From contig NZ_JAKLWS010000036.1 in assembly GCF_022012475.1 (NCBI RefSeq), forward strand, positions 1 through 42,018: a stretch of DNA of 42,018 nt, given 5' to 3'. The DNA comes from Rhodohalobacter sulfatireducens (GTDB lineage: Bacteria > Bacteroidota > Rhodothermia > Balneolales > Balneolaceae). Both the position numbers and the translations under genes were made by a program. Below, one piece after another: positions 23,580 to 32,402 of the stretch. The first letter of the stretch is position 1. Every line of letters starts with the position of its first letter. The notes under the pieces are model-generated. The model ran no database searches, was not told the DNA's origin, and worked only from the letters and a program-made list of their open reading frames with translations.

Positions 23580-24791
23580 TTAGGTTGTATACTCTGCGTT
23601 AATTCTTACATACTCGTAAGAGAAGTCAGATCCCCAGCCGACCGCTTTTTCATCGCCCTGGTTCAAGTCGATCATGATGATAATGTTTGATTCATTCATC
23701 ACTTTTTTGAGCTTCTTCCGAACACCATCGATCGGCTGCCCTTCTTTTACAACCTGTTCCATCTTATTGATTTCAGCACCGATGTAGAGGTCTACATTTT
23801 CTGGATCGAACTCAATACCGGATCGGCCGGCGGCAGCGATAATTCGTCCCCAATTTGGATCTGATCCAAAAATGGCTGTTTTCACAAGATTGGAGTTAGA
23901 TACAGTTCGGACAACCTGTCGTGCTTCTTTCTCTGTTCTGGCTCCTTCCGTGTGATATTCAATCAGCTTCGTGGAACCTTCGCCATCAGAAATAATGAGT
24001 TTAGCAAGGTGGGTACAGAGCTGTTCAAGATTGGCCAGAAACAGATCATAATTTGCATCTTTTTCGGTGATCTTCTCATTTCCGGCCTCTCCATTACACA
24101 TGATCGAAACCATGTCGTTTGTAGAGGTATCACCATCCACTGTAATCATATTGAAAGATTTATCCACGGCAGTTCGAAGTGCTTCATCAAGAAGTTCCGG
24201 GCTGATGGCAATATCACAGACTATAAAACCCAGCATCGTACCCATATCTGGATGAATCATACCGGAACCTTTGGCAATTCCGGCCATGTTGATCTCTTTT
24301 CCATCCACAGAAAAAGAGGTAAAGCCTTCTTTGGCAAATGTATCGGTTGTAAGAATGGCGTTTGCGGTCAGTGACCCTGCAATCACCCGGTCTGACAATT
24401 TTTTTACACATTCCTTGATTCCCTTCACAACTTTTTCGGTAGGAAAGGGCTCGCCAATCAAACCGGTGGAAGCAACCAATACAGCTTCTTTTTTGATTTT
24501 TAATTCTTTGGCAGTTGTCTCAGCCATCGCAACCGCTCCTTTCCAGCCTTCTTTCCCGGTACATGCATTTGCATTTCCGGAATTGATGATAAAAGCCTGC
24601 GCCATTCCATCCTTAATGTGCTGGCGACTCAGTTTTATCGGTTCCGCGGCCACTATGTTTCGGGTGAAAACGGCCGCTGCTGATGCCGGTACTTTTGAGT
24701 AGATCAGGGCGATATCTCGTCGTTTAGATTTGATCCCCATATGGGCACCCCAGCAAGTAAATCCACGAACGTGAGTAATGTTATTTAACAT
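23580..24791 (-). CDS. argJ: Bifunctional ornithine acetyltransferase / N-acetylglutamate synthase
   Basis: ArgJ transfers acetyl from N-acetylornithine to glutamate, recycling the acetyl group in arginine synthesis; some members also use acetyl-CoA. The 403-residue protein shows NIVAAEPIKLSRQHI, AFIINSGNANACTG, VASTGLIGEPFP, and the autoprocessing site KGSGMIHPDMGTMLGF, where Thr185 becomes the nucleophile of the beta chain. It also has ITVDGDTSTNDMV and the C-terminal FGSDPNWGRIIAAAGRSG. The length is normal. It is the last gene of the arg cluster, separated from argC by 289 bases. Confidence 0.95.
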   Translation of the reverse strand: MLNNITHVRGFTCWGAHMGIKSKRRDIALIYSKVPASAAAVFTRNIVAAEPIKLSRQHIKDGMAQAFIINSGNANACTGKEGWKGAVAMAETTAKELKIKKEAVLVASTGLIGEPFPTEKVVKGIKECVKKLSDRVIAGSLTANAILTTDTFAKEGFTSFSVDGKEINMAGIAKGSGMIHPDMGTMLGFIVCDIAISPELLDEALRTAVDKSFNMITVDGDTSTNDMVSIMCNGEAGNEKITEKDANYDLFLANLEQLCTHLAKLIISDGEGSTKLIEYHTEGARTEKEARQVVRTVSNSNLVKTAIFGSDPNWGRIIAAAGRSGIEFDPENVDLYIGAEINKMEQVVKEGQPIDGVRKKLKKVMNESNIIIMIDLNQGDEKAVGWGSDFSYEYVRINAEYTT

Positions 24792-25080
24792 AGTTTTAGT
24801 GTATAAAAATTATTTTGGGAAAACGATTGATTGGTAGGCGAAACAGAGAAGACATAATCTGCCTTCTCCAAAAGAGAAGAGTTTAGACCCGCCTGCCGGG
24901 AGGAGCTGTACGTACCGGTGGTGTTGGATTGAGGAAAGAATTTCCTAAATCTTGGTTCACTGGCAATATGTTGAATGGACTGTCTTGCATTAGCTTCCGT
25001 GATGATAAGAAAAAAATCCATTTAAATTCAGCTTTTTTTGTTCTCTTCTCTTTGTCGAAGAAAAACAGGTTCAAACCATC
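24792..25080. other. Spacer between argC and argJ
   Basis: No gene is supported. It contains a small hairpin, cttctc/gagaag (24863-24879), next to the GC-rich cccgcctgccggga. Open frames here overlap the argJ start and have no conserved features. It may hold a second promoter for argJ. Confidence 0.4.
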
Positions 25081-26118
25081 TTATGGGTTAAGCGGAATTT
25101 GCTTCAATCCGGTCGATTCAATGAGTCCAAATACGATATTCATATTTTGGACCGCTTGGCCGGCTGCACCTTTCACAAGATTGTCGATGGTCGAAATCGT
25201 TATGATTTTGTGTGTGCGTTCATCATAAGCTGCGTGAATATCACAATAGTTGGATCCACGAATATTCTTTAGCGACGGCGGAGAGTCGAAAACTCTTACA
25301 AAATGTTCCTTCTCATATACTGAATGGAAAAGTTCTTCCACCATCTCCTTATTTACTTCTTTCTTGGGAGTGCTGTAGGTAGTCGTTAAAATGCCACGAT
25401 CAATTGGCAGCAGATGAGGGGTGAATAACACCTCTGTTGTATATCCACTGTAATTTAGAAGTGTGTGTTCAATTTCGGGTGTGTGCCGGTGGTTGACTAA
25501 TGAATAGGCAGAAAAATTACCAAATACGTCCGGAAAATGAAGACCCTCTTTAGGTTTAGCCCCGGCCCCGGTTACACCGGATTTTGAATCAACCACAATG
25601 GAAGATGGGTTGATATATCCCTGTTTGATCAGCGGTGCAAGTGCTAAAATGGCTGATGTCGGATAACAACCCGGATTAGCAATCAATTGTGCATTTCGAA
25701 TCTTATCACGAAAGAGTTCAGGGAGTCCGTATACAGATTGCTCCATATACTCTGCAGATACATGATCTTTTTTGTACCATTTTTCATAAACGCTTTGTGA
25801 TGAAAATCTGAAATCACCGGATAGATCGATAATGATAAAATCATCCAAACCGTGTTCTTTTACGAAATTCATCGACACGCCATGGGGGAGTGCGAGGAAA
25901 ACAAGATCTGGTTCATACTCATGTACATCATCAATCGAAACCAGTGTGATATCTACGAGATCCTGGAAATGTGGATGTATATCTGTGATTTTTTTGCCGG
26001 TATAGCTCTCGCTGGTTACAAATTCAAGAGTTACATCGGGATGATGCGTAAGGAGCCTGACTAATTCTGATCCTGTGTAACCGGACGCTCCTACAATTCC
26101 TACTTTATGCTTGGCCAT
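25081..26118 (-). CDS. argC: N-acetyl-gamma-glutamyl-phosphate reductase
   Basis: ArgC reduces N-acetylglutamyl phosphate to the semialdehyde with NADPH, the third step of arginine synthesis. The 345-residue protein begins MAKHKVGIVGASGYTGSELV (nucleotide-binding loop). It has LALPHGVSM, IIDLSGDFRF, the catalytic ANPGCYPTSA (Cys151), SGVTGAGAKP and HRHTPEIEH. It ends with a conserved NLVKGAAGQAVQNMNI helix. The start overlaps the end of argD by 14 bases, so translation is probably coupled. Confidence 0.95.
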   Translation of the reverse strand: MAKHKVGIVGASGYTGSELVRLLTHHPDVTLEFVTSESYTGKKITDIHPHFQDLVDITLVSIDDVHEYEPDLVFLALPHGVSMNFVKEHGLDDFIIIDLSGDFRFSSQSVYEKWYKKDHVSAEYMEQSVYGLPELFRDKIRNAQLIANPGCYPTSAILALAPLIKQGYINPSSIVVDSKSGVTGAGAKPKEGLHFPDVFGNFSAYSLVNHRHTPEIEHTLLNYSGYTTEVLFTPHLLPIDRGILTTTYSTPKKEVNKEMVEELFHSVYEKEHFVRVFDSPPSLKNIRGSNYCDIHAAYDERTHKIITISTIDNLVKGAAGQAVQNMNIVFGLIESTGLKQIPLNP

Positions 26119-27355
26119 TCTTCTTTTCTACTTCTTTAATCGATTCTACGAGTACGTCTACAATTTTATCCAATTCATCTTTGTTGATGATGAGTGGTGG
26201 GACCAGCCGAATCACATTTCCTGAGGCACAGTTTGAGAGGATTCCCCTGTTGAGCATCTCTTTTACAACATCGCCGCCGGGAAATGCCAGTTCAACGCCA
26301 ATCATCAATCCTTTACCGCGAACCTCACGGATAGCGTTCCAGTGACTTGAATGATCAGAGAGTCGCGTTTTAACATAATCTCCGCGAACCCTGGCTTTCT
26401 CACAGATATCCTCATCCAAGATTGTTTTCAACGTTTCAACAGCAGCGGCACAAGCCAGCGGATTGCCGCCAAATGTGGTGCCATGGCTGCCGTGATCAAA
26501 CGCTTTAGCGAATTCCTCCTTGGCCACTACTGCACCAATTGGGAACCCGGATCCCAACGCTTTTGCAAGAGGCATAATATCTGGTTTGATTCCATAGTGC
26601 TCGTGGGCAAACATCTTTCCAGTTCTCGCGATACCACATTGTACCTCATCAAAGATCAACGGAATTTCATGCTGATTGCAGAGCTTCCTGGCCGTTTTCA
26701 AATATTCAGGAGTTGCCTCAACAATACCGCCTTCTCCCTGGATCGGTTCGATGATAATCGCTACAGTCTCTTCATCAACAGAATTTTCCAGTTCTTCCAC
26801 ATCATTCATGTGAATATGTTTGAAGCCGGGAGGAATTGGACTGTAACCTTCCTGGTATTTCTCTTTCCCCATCGCTATGGTTCCAAGAGTTCGTCCGTGA
26901 AACGAATTTTGCATACTAATGATCGTTCCGGTCTTACCTTTTTTGTATGAATAGCGTCGGGCAAGTTTGATGGAACCCTCAACGGCCTCAGCACCGCTGT
27001 TACAGAAAAATGCCTTGTCAAGGCCTGAAAGCTTCACCAGCATTTCCGCGAGGTTACTCTGCGGTTCGTTGTAGTAAAAATTGGAGACGTGAATCAGTTT
27101 TTCAGCCTGTTTCTGAATCGCTTTCACAATTCGTGGATGGGAATGGCCAAGGCTATTTACGGCGATTCCCGCAAGTGCATCGATATATTCATTGTGCTCG
27201 TCATCCCAAACTTTGGAGCCCTTTCCCTTTACCAAAGCGATAGGGTAGCGTCCATAGAGGTCAAAATGATATTTTTCGGCTTTCTTTTGAGCGGGTTCTT
27301 TACCGAAAATGCTTTTCACAGTTTTGAAAACTTTTCCGGGGATGTTTTTGGCCAT
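26105..27355 (-). CDS. argD: Acetylornithine aminotransferase
   Basis: This PLP enzyme converts N-acetylglutamate semialdehyde and glutamate to N-acetylornithine and 2-oxoglutarate. The 416-residue protein has DALAGIAVNSLGHSHP, FFCNSGAEAVEGSIKLAR, SFHGRTLGTIAMGK, EPIQGEGG, FDEVQCGIARTGKMFA, and Lys265 in PLAKALGSGFPIGA binding the cofactor. The first roughly 25 residues form a basic leader beyond the usual family start. It lies between argB and argC in the arginine cluster, with a 193-base spacer from argB that contains inverted repeats. Confidence 0.94.
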   Translation of the reverse strand: MAKNIPGKVFKTVKSIFGKEPAQKKAEKYHFDLYGRYPIALVKGKGSKVWDDEHNEYIDALAGIAVNSLGHSHPRIVKAIQKQAEKLIHVSNFYYNEPQSNLAEMLVKLSGLDKAFFCNSGAEAVEGSIKLARRYSYKKGKTGTIISMQNSFHGRTLGTIAMGKEKYQEGYSPIPPGFKHIHMNDVEELENSVDEETVAIIIEPIQGEGGIVEATPEYLKTARKLCNQHEIPLIFDEVQCGIARTGKMFAHEHYGIKPDIMPLAKALGSGFPIGAVVAKEEFAKAFDHGSHGTTFGGNPLACAAAVETLKTILDEDICEKARVRGDYVKTRLSDHSSHWNAIREVRGKGLMIGVELAFPGGDVVKEMLNRGILSNCASGNVIRLVPPLIINKDELDKIVDVLVESIKEVEKKNGQA

Positions 27356-27390
27356 GGTTTTATAGAAATTGAAATTTTTAATAATTGGTA

Positions 27391-27515
27391 GTCATCGGAT
27401 GAGTGTATAGAGCAAACATTTATTTTTAATTTAAACACTCATCCGATAACTCATTAAAGTAATTATATGACAGCAAGAGAAAATACAATGTCTCAACATA
27501 CACTCATCTGATGAC
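27391..27515. repeat. Inverted repeats of the gtcatcggatgagtgt family (argB-argD spacer)
   Basis: The element at 27391-27406 pairs with acactcatccgataac at 27435-27450 (15 of 16 positions) and also with acactcatctgatgac at 27500-27515. Two alternative hairpins are therefore possible in the transcript between argB and argD. Related copies lie at 28540-28555 and 30047-30107. Confidence 0.75.
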
Positions 27516-27548
27516 TCTCAGACTTCGATGTTAAGACTTTGAAAAATC

Positions 27549-28448
27549 TTAGTTTTTGATCTCAGTTCCAAGTTTATCATCAGTCAGTAAGATACGTAAT
27601 AAAAGCTCCGTTTTCGTACCGTTAATTATGTGAGATGATTTTACGCCTTTTTCGATGGCGATGAGACAGGCTTCAATTTTTGGGATCATACCTCCCTGTA
27701 TGACTGATCCAAACAGATCGCGCGCTTGATCGGAGGTAAGTTTAGAAATAATCGAATCCGGGTCATCAATATTTTCCAGTAATCCATCAATATTTGTCAG
27801 AGCTACAAATTTCTCCGCTTTCAATGCACCCGCCATATGACCGGCAAACATATCGGCATTGATATTATAGCTTTTCCCATTTTTACCGGATGACACAGGA
27901 GAGAGGACCGGAATGTAATCGGCATCTACCAACGTTTTGATCAATTTGGTGTCGATTTCATCAACATCGCCGACAAAACCCAGGTCGTGCTTCTCTTCAG
28001 ATCCGTCAGTTTCAACAATGTGAAATCGTTTTTTGGCACGCACCATGGAGGCATCTCGTCCCGAAATTCCGACGGCTCTAACATTACTTGCATTCAGAAT
28101 TCCAACCAACTCTTTATTCACCATACCACTGAGGGCCATTTCTACATAACCCATCGCTTTTGCATCCGTTTTTCGATGTCCGCCGACAAACTCGGAAACG
28201 ACTCCCACATCATCCAAAAGCTGTTTAATCTCAATTCCACCGCCATGCACAACCACCACTTTTGCGCCGAGCTGGTTAAGGATAGAGATCTGAGAAACGA
28301 TTTCATGTTTAGTCTCTTCATCGGTTAAAGCATTTCCCCCGGCCTTGATAAGAATGAGTTGGCCTTTGAGTGATTGCAAACGTTGATCATCTACTTCAAA
28401 TGAAAGAGATGAAAGTACGTTGTCGATTTTGTTCTGATTTTCAGACAA
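27549..28448 (-). CDS. argB: N-acetylglutamate kinase
   Basis: ArgB phosphorylates N-acetylglutamate, usually the controlled step of arginine synthesis. The 299-residue protein has LILIKAGGNAL (catalytic Lys35), VVVVHGGGIEIKQLL, MALSGMVNKELVGILN, VGISGRD, SYNINADMFAGHMAGALKAE, LTNIDGLL and the C-terminal GGMIPKIEACLIAIEKG. The start shown is TTG with about 30 residues before the first kinase strand, longer than most ArgB. A second TTG (LQSLKGQ, 24 codons in) would give a more usual N-terminus. There is no upstream ATG in frame. The first part of the gene is duplicated at 28854-28946. Confidence 0.92.
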   Translation of the reverse strand: MSENQNKIDNVLSSLSFEVDDQRLQSLKGQLILIKAGGNALTDEETKHEIVSQISILNQLGAKVVVVHGGGIEIKQLLDDVGVVSEFVGGHRKTDAKAMGYVEMALSGMVNKELVGILNASNVRAVGISGRDASMVRAKKRFHIVETDGSEEKHDLGFVGDVDEIDTKLIKTLVDADYIPVLSPVSSGKNGKSYNINADMFAGHMAGALKAEKFVALTNIDGLLENIDDPDSIISKLTSDQARDLFGSVIQGGMIPKIEACLIAIEKGVKSSHIINGTKTELLLRILLTDDKLGTEIKN

Positions 28449-28539
28449 TTTGATAATCCAATTTCAGGTTAAAATTGATTTTAAGCCTGTAAAATAAAAG
28501 ACTTTAGGCAAATGTCTTATGGAAGTTTTGATAAGAAGT

Positions 28540-28555
28540 GTTATCGGATGAGTGT
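28540..28555. repeat. Solo copy of the gtcatcggatgagtgt family
   Basis: gttatcggatgagtgt matches the argB-argD spacer element. No inverted partner lies close by. It lies in the segment present only in copy 1 of the tandem duplication, upstream of argB. Confidence 0.6.
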
Positions 28556-28853
28556 TCACATCCAGCAACAATTTAAAGTTGTAAATTTCTTTAGGTATGA
28601 GAAAGTAAAGAGGTGAAATGCAGTTTTTCTCGGCGTAACCCTGCGAACACTGCGGTTAAGATTAAACCGCTGTGACGCTGAGGAACGCAGAGAGTTTATC
28701 TCATTTAGCTTTTAGAGATGTGAAGTTTAGGGATCAAACAGTCATCTAAATGATTAGATGGCATTATCCAATACCAGGATTTCCAAACTTAATTCCTTAA
28801 TCGATGACCAACCGGCTTAAACCAAAGCCAGCCCAATCCGTCCGCGTTCCACG

Positions 28854-28946
28854 GAGTTGGCCTTTGAGTGATTGCAGACATTGATCATCTACTTCAAATG
28901 AAAGAGATGAAAGTACGTTGTCGATTTTGTTCTGATTTTCAGACAA
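28854..28946 (-). pseudogene. Duplicated 5' fragment of argB
   Basis: About 31 codons corresponding to the start of argB (28356-28448) are repeated with a few changes, including the caa/TTG start triplet at 28944-28946. The fragment is cut off at gagttgg and joins directly to a shortened tex 3' fragment (about 28811-28853). It cannot make a kinase. Confidence 0.8.
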
Positions 28947-29218
28947 GTTGATAATTCAATTACAGGTTAAAATGTTTTTAAGCCTATAAAATAAAAGACT
29001 TTAGACATGAGAAAGTAAAGAGGTGAAATGCAGTTTTTCTCAGCGTAACCCTGCGAACACTGCGGTTAAGTTTAAACCGCTGTGACGCTGAGGAACGCAG
29101 AGAGTTTATCTCATTCAGCATTTAGAGATGTGAGGTTTAGGGATCAAACAGTCATCTAAATGATTAGATGGCATTATCCAATACCAGGATTTCCAAACTT
29201 ATTTCCTTAATCGATGAC

Positions 29219-29335
29219 CAATCGGCTCAAACCAAAGCCAGCCCAATCCGTCAGCATTCCAGATCTAAATTGGTGATTTCTACATCGATGATATCTCGAA
29301 CAGCAAACAAATTATTATGGGATATTCGACTCGTT
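29219..29335 (-). pseudogene. Duplicated 3' fragment of tex
   Basis: This stretch matches the end of the real tex gene (about 30107-30225), including the shared blocks ctaaattggtgatttctaca and tcgatgatatct. It has accumulated many substitutions toward its right end. It corresponds to the last strands of the S1 domain and the stop codon region. It is not functional. Confidence 0.75.
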
Positions 29336-29342
29336 ATTAACA

Positions 29343-29777
29343 TTAAGGCTCAACAAGTTCAGCTGAAGACAAAGACCAAACTCGTTGGAAAACCTGAATG
29401 TTATACGTAACAATTTGGTCTGCATCAATTTTATCAGCTGCTTTAGCGATCAAAGCATCATAAACAATGGCTCCAAGAAGTGATAATTTTTTCATCGTCT
29501 GTATAACGTTATAATAGTCTTCTGAGTCAAGTGAGACAGATTTGAAATTTTCTTTTATACTTTTTCTAAGCAGTTTATTTGCTTGGGTGGGGTTATAGCT
29601 CAAATACCGGCGGCCACTTGTGATGTGACGGAAAAACTCAGCTATCGAATGGTTACAAATAAAAAGTTGATCTCCGGCTTTTGATTTATCCAGAAAGAAA
29701 TCAACCATGGGTTGATGATTCGGATGCTTTATCACAAATAGAGATAGAAGTGCACTCGTATCAAACAAAATCTTCAT
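29343..29777 (-). CDS. PIN-domain ribonuclease toxin, VapC-like
   Basis: The 144-residue protein is a PIN domain: MKILFDTSALLSLF with Asp6, IAEFFRHI with Glu47, IVYDALIAKAA with Asp107, and VTYNIQVF at the end. These acidic residues bind metal in VapC toxins, which cut tRNA or rRNA when freed from antitoxin. The gene overlaps the upstream small gene by four bases (ATGA), the usual toxin-antitoxin arrangement. It lies between the duplicated tex fragment and tex, so it interrupts an older tex-argB arrangement. Confidence 0.85.
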   Translation of the reverse strand: MKILFDTSALLSLFVIKHPNHQPMVDFFLDKSKAGDQLFICNHSIAEFFRHITSGRRYLSYNPTQANKLLRKSIKENFKSVSLDSEDYYNVIQTMKKLSLLGAIVYDALIAKAADKIDADQIVTYNIQVFQRVWSLSSAELVEP

Positions 29778-29971
29778 AATCCAACAGATCGTCGCATAAC
29801 TGTGGAGACTCTGTCTTCGTGATCCTTCGGAAATGATCTGTCGATATCTTCTTTTTTAAAAGATGGACCCGAAAGCATAAAAAGACCTGTTTTGGGATCT
29901 TTTTTAACAGAAAATTGTGACTTCTTATGCACTTTAGGTTCAGATTTTTCTTTTTGTGCTTTACTCATCAC
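29774..29971 (-). CDS. Probable antitoxin partner of the VapC-like toxin
   Basis: The 65-residue protein is lysine-rich at its N-terminus and contains FSVKKDPKTGLFMLSGPSFK, then DRVSTVMRRSVGL. It resembles short antitoxins whose C-terminal helix wraps the toxin. No clear DNA-binding fold is visible by eye. Its stop overlaps the toxin start (ATGA), and position and size are the main evidence. It could start at the second Met. Confidence 0.6.
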   Translation of the reverse strand: MMSKAQKEKSEPKVHKKSQFSVKKDPKTGLFMLSGPSFKKEDIDRSFPKDHEDRVSTVMRRSVGL

Positions 29972-30046
29972 GAAGCTTTTTTTTATTTCACCGGTTTAAT
30001 GCAATATAGATAAACAGATTTATCATCTAAAAATTATATTGAAAGA

Positions 30047-30107
30047 GTCATTGGATGAGTGTATAAGCTGGATTTCTAAATATTATCAAAACCACTCAAC
30101 CGATGAC
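30047..30107. repeat. Inverted repeat of the gtcatcggatgagtgt family downstream of tex
   Basis: gtcattggatgagtgt (30047-30062) pairs imperfectly with ccactcaaccgatgac (30092-30107). It lies between the tex stop and the antitoxin gene, so it could end tex transcription. It belongs to the same family as the copies near argB and argD. Confidence 0.7.
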
Positions 30108-30114
30108 TGTGAAA

Positions 30115-32289
30115 CTAAACCAATGCCAATCCAATCCGTCCGCGTTCCAGGTCTAAATTGGTGATTTCTACATCGATGATATCTCCAACGGCAACTACAT
30201 CATGGGGGTCATTGACTCGTTTGTCTTTAGCCATATTTGATATGTGAAGGAGTCCGTCTTGCTTTACACCGATATCTACAAATGCTCCAAAATCGACCAC
30301 ATTTCGAACGGTGCCTTCCAGTTTCATACCGGGGGAGAGGTCTTCCATTTTGAGAATATCTGATCTTAACAACGGTTTAGGAAGTGATTCACGAGGATCG
30401 CGACCGGGTTTTTGAAGGTTTTCGATGATCAGTTCTAACGTTGGGATGCCCACCCCAATCTGCCCTGCTACCTCTTTTTTGTTGATCTCTGACAAAGCAG
30501 CTTCAATTTTCTTCTGCTCTTTAGACAGACTTTCTACATGGATTCCAAAAAGATTGCAAAGTTTTTCTGTAGACTCATAACTTTCGGGATGAATGGCTGT
30601 GTTGTCCAGGGGGTGCTCGCCTTCGGGAATTCTCAAAAATCCTGCTGCCTGCTGAAACCGAAAATCACCCACACCGCTAATTTCTTTAATCTCATCCCGA
30701 TTTCCAATCCGCCCTTTTTTCTCGCGATATTCCACAATATTCTTTGCGACTCTTCTGCTCAAACCCGAAATATGAGTAAGCAGCTCCGAACTTGCCGTAT
30801 TCAAATTCACTCCCACATCATTTACACAGCTCTCCACCACATCATCCAGTTTTTTGGAGAGTGCGGTTTGATTGATGTCATGCTGGTACAACCCAACACC
30901 AATCGATTTCGGATCGATTTTTACAAGCTCTGCCAACGGATCCTGAACCCTCCGGGCTATCGAAATATTTCCTCGCTGGGCGGCATCCAGGTCAGGAAAC
31001 TCCTCCCGGGCAATCTTTGATGCAGAATAGACAGATGCACCGGCTTCACTGATAATCAGGTAGTTCAGCGTTTCATCCGGATTTTTCTCTTTTCGCTCCC
31101 GGATTACATCAGCAATGAACTTTTCTGTTTCACGGCTGCCGGTTCCGTTTCCAATGGCAATGAGTGTAACATCGTGCTTATTAATATACCGGTTTACAAC
31201 CTCGGCACTCTCTTTAATTTTTTCCTGCGGTGGTGTTGGATAAATGGTTGATCCCTCCAAGTATTGGCCCGTTTCATTGACGATAGCCACCTTACAGCCG
31301 GTTCTGTACGCGGGATCGACCCCCATTACAACCTGGTCTTTCAGGGGAGGCTGCATCAACAGGTTTTTGAGGTTGGTTGCGAATGTTTGAATAGCGTGTT
31401 CATCTGCTTGTTCGGTGAGTTCATTTCTAAGTTCACGTTCAAGTGATGGAAACAGCAGCCGCTTGTAAGCATCTTCGACCGCATCCTGCAAATAGGGAGT
31501 AAAAATGGAAAGATCATTTTCGATCACTACATCATCCAGATTATCCAGTGTTCGATCTGTATTTAACTCCACATTCACAAAAAGAACATTTTCCCTTTCA
31601 CCGCGATTTAACGCCAGTGTTTGGTGCGGTTTGATGTACTGCACACGATTGTTGAATTCGTAGTAATCCTCAAAATTTGTTCGCTCTTTTACAGCCGGAT
31701 TTTTCTTTGAGCTGATCACACCATGTTTTCTCATAATTACACGAAGAGTATCACGCACATCCACAGACTCGTTGATCCATTCGGCCACAATATCTAACGA
31801 TGTCGTTAAAGCTGTATCTGCATCCGGAATTTCGTTATCTTCGCTGATGTACTCTCGGGCATATTCAAGCGGATTTCCATCTTCAATCTCCTGAGCCCAA
31901 ATCAGCTCTGCAAGCGGCTCAAGACCTTTCTCTTTGGCCATATCACCTTTTGTTTTTCGCTTCTTCTTGTAGGGAAGGTAAAGATCCTCGAGAGTCTGCA
32001 TGTCTTTACAGGCTTTAATCTTCTCCTCAAGTTCCGGTGTGAGTTTATCCTGCTCTTTGATCGCCTTCAGGATCGTTTTCTTGCGATCTTCAAGTGTTCG
32101 ATGGAATTCAAGCATGTCTCGTATGGAACGTAGTTGCTCCTCATCCAGGCCGCCAGTGGCCTCTTTCCTGTATCGTGCGAGGAAAGGAATGGTGGCTCCT
32201 TCATCAATTAAATCTGCTGTTGTTTTTACCTGTTTCTCGGAAAGGGAAAGCGTATTGGAAATTTGTTTAATGATCTGGGCTTCTGTCAT
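30115..32289 (-). CDS. tex: Tex family RNA-binding protein
   Basis: Tex is a conserved nucleic-acid-binding factor related to Spt6, linked to transcription and RNA handling. The 724-residue protein shows the N-terminal helical region (ATIPFLARYRKEATGGLDEE, then LEDLYLPYKKKRKTKG). It also has the YqgF/RuvX-like domain (VVMGVDPAYRTGCKVAIVNE), KIDPKSIGVGLYQHDINQ, helix-hairpin-helix motifs (LNTASSELLTHISGLSRRVA) and a C-terminal S1 domain (LEGTVRNVVDFGAFVDIGVK, DGLLHISNM). It ends right after the S1 domain. The 3' end is copied at 29219-29335. Confidence 0.94.
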   Translation of the reverse strand: MTEAQIIKQISNTLSLSEKQVKTTADLIDEGATIPFLARYRKEATGGLDEEQLRSIRDMLEFHRTLEDRKKTILKAIKEQDKLTPELEEKIKACKDMQTLEDLYLPYKKKRKTKGDMAKEKGLEPLAELIWAQEIEDGNPLEYAREYISEDNEIPDADTALTTSLDIVAEWINESVDVRDTLRVIMRKHGVISSKKNPAVKERTNFEDYYEFNNRVQYIKPHQTLALNRGERENVLFVNVELNTDRTLDNLDDVVIENDLSIFTPYLQDAVEDAYKRLLFPSLERELRNELTEQADEHAIQTFATNLKNLLMQPPLKDQVVMGVDPAYRTGCKVAIVNETGQYLEGSTIYPTPPQEKIKESAEVVNRYINKHDVTLIAIGNGTGSRETEKFIADVIRERKEKNPDETLNYLIISEAGASVYSASKIAREEFPDLDAAQRGNISIARRVQDPLAELVKIDPKSIGVGLYQHDINQTALSKKLDDVVESCVNDVGVNLNTASSELLTHISGLSRRVAKNIVEYREKKGRIGNRDEIKEISGVGDFRFQQAAGFLRIPEGEHPLDNTAIHPESYESTEKLCNLFGIHVESLSKEQKKIEAALSEINKKEVAGQIGVGIPTLELIIENLQKPGRDPRESLPKPLLRSDILKMEDLSPGMKLEGTVRNVVDFGAFVDIGVKQDGLLHISNMAKDKRVNDPHDVVAVGDIIDVEITNLDLERGRIGLALV

Positions 32290-32402
32290 AAAAATTATAT
32301 CACTTCTCTTCTAAAAAAAATTTCTGTTGATTTCGTGATTTGAAAGGGAGGGAAATTAAACATCTGGCGAGTTAATCTCATAAAGAAATATTCGAATATT
32401 GA

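Larger units (their letters stand above)
28354..29340. repeat. Tandem duplication of the tex-argB junction region
   Basis: The block starting in argB at about 28356 recurs from 28854, offset 498 bases. It covers the argB 5' end, the non-coding spacer (blocks such as gaggtgaaatgcagtttttc and ggcattatccaataccagga occur twice) and a piece of tex 3' end. Identity is high but not perfect. Copy 1 has about 88 extra bases, bounded by ctttagg at 28502-28508 and 28589-28595 and containing the gttatcggatgagtgt element. No intact gene lies between 28449 and 29342. The open frame at 29168-29410 follows the repeat and is not believed. Confidence 0.85.

Noticed and set aside
24785-25074. Minus-strand open frames between argC and argJ
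   Set aside because: They overlap the argJ start in other frames, contain GC-rich repeat translation (RTAPPGRRV) and look non-coding.
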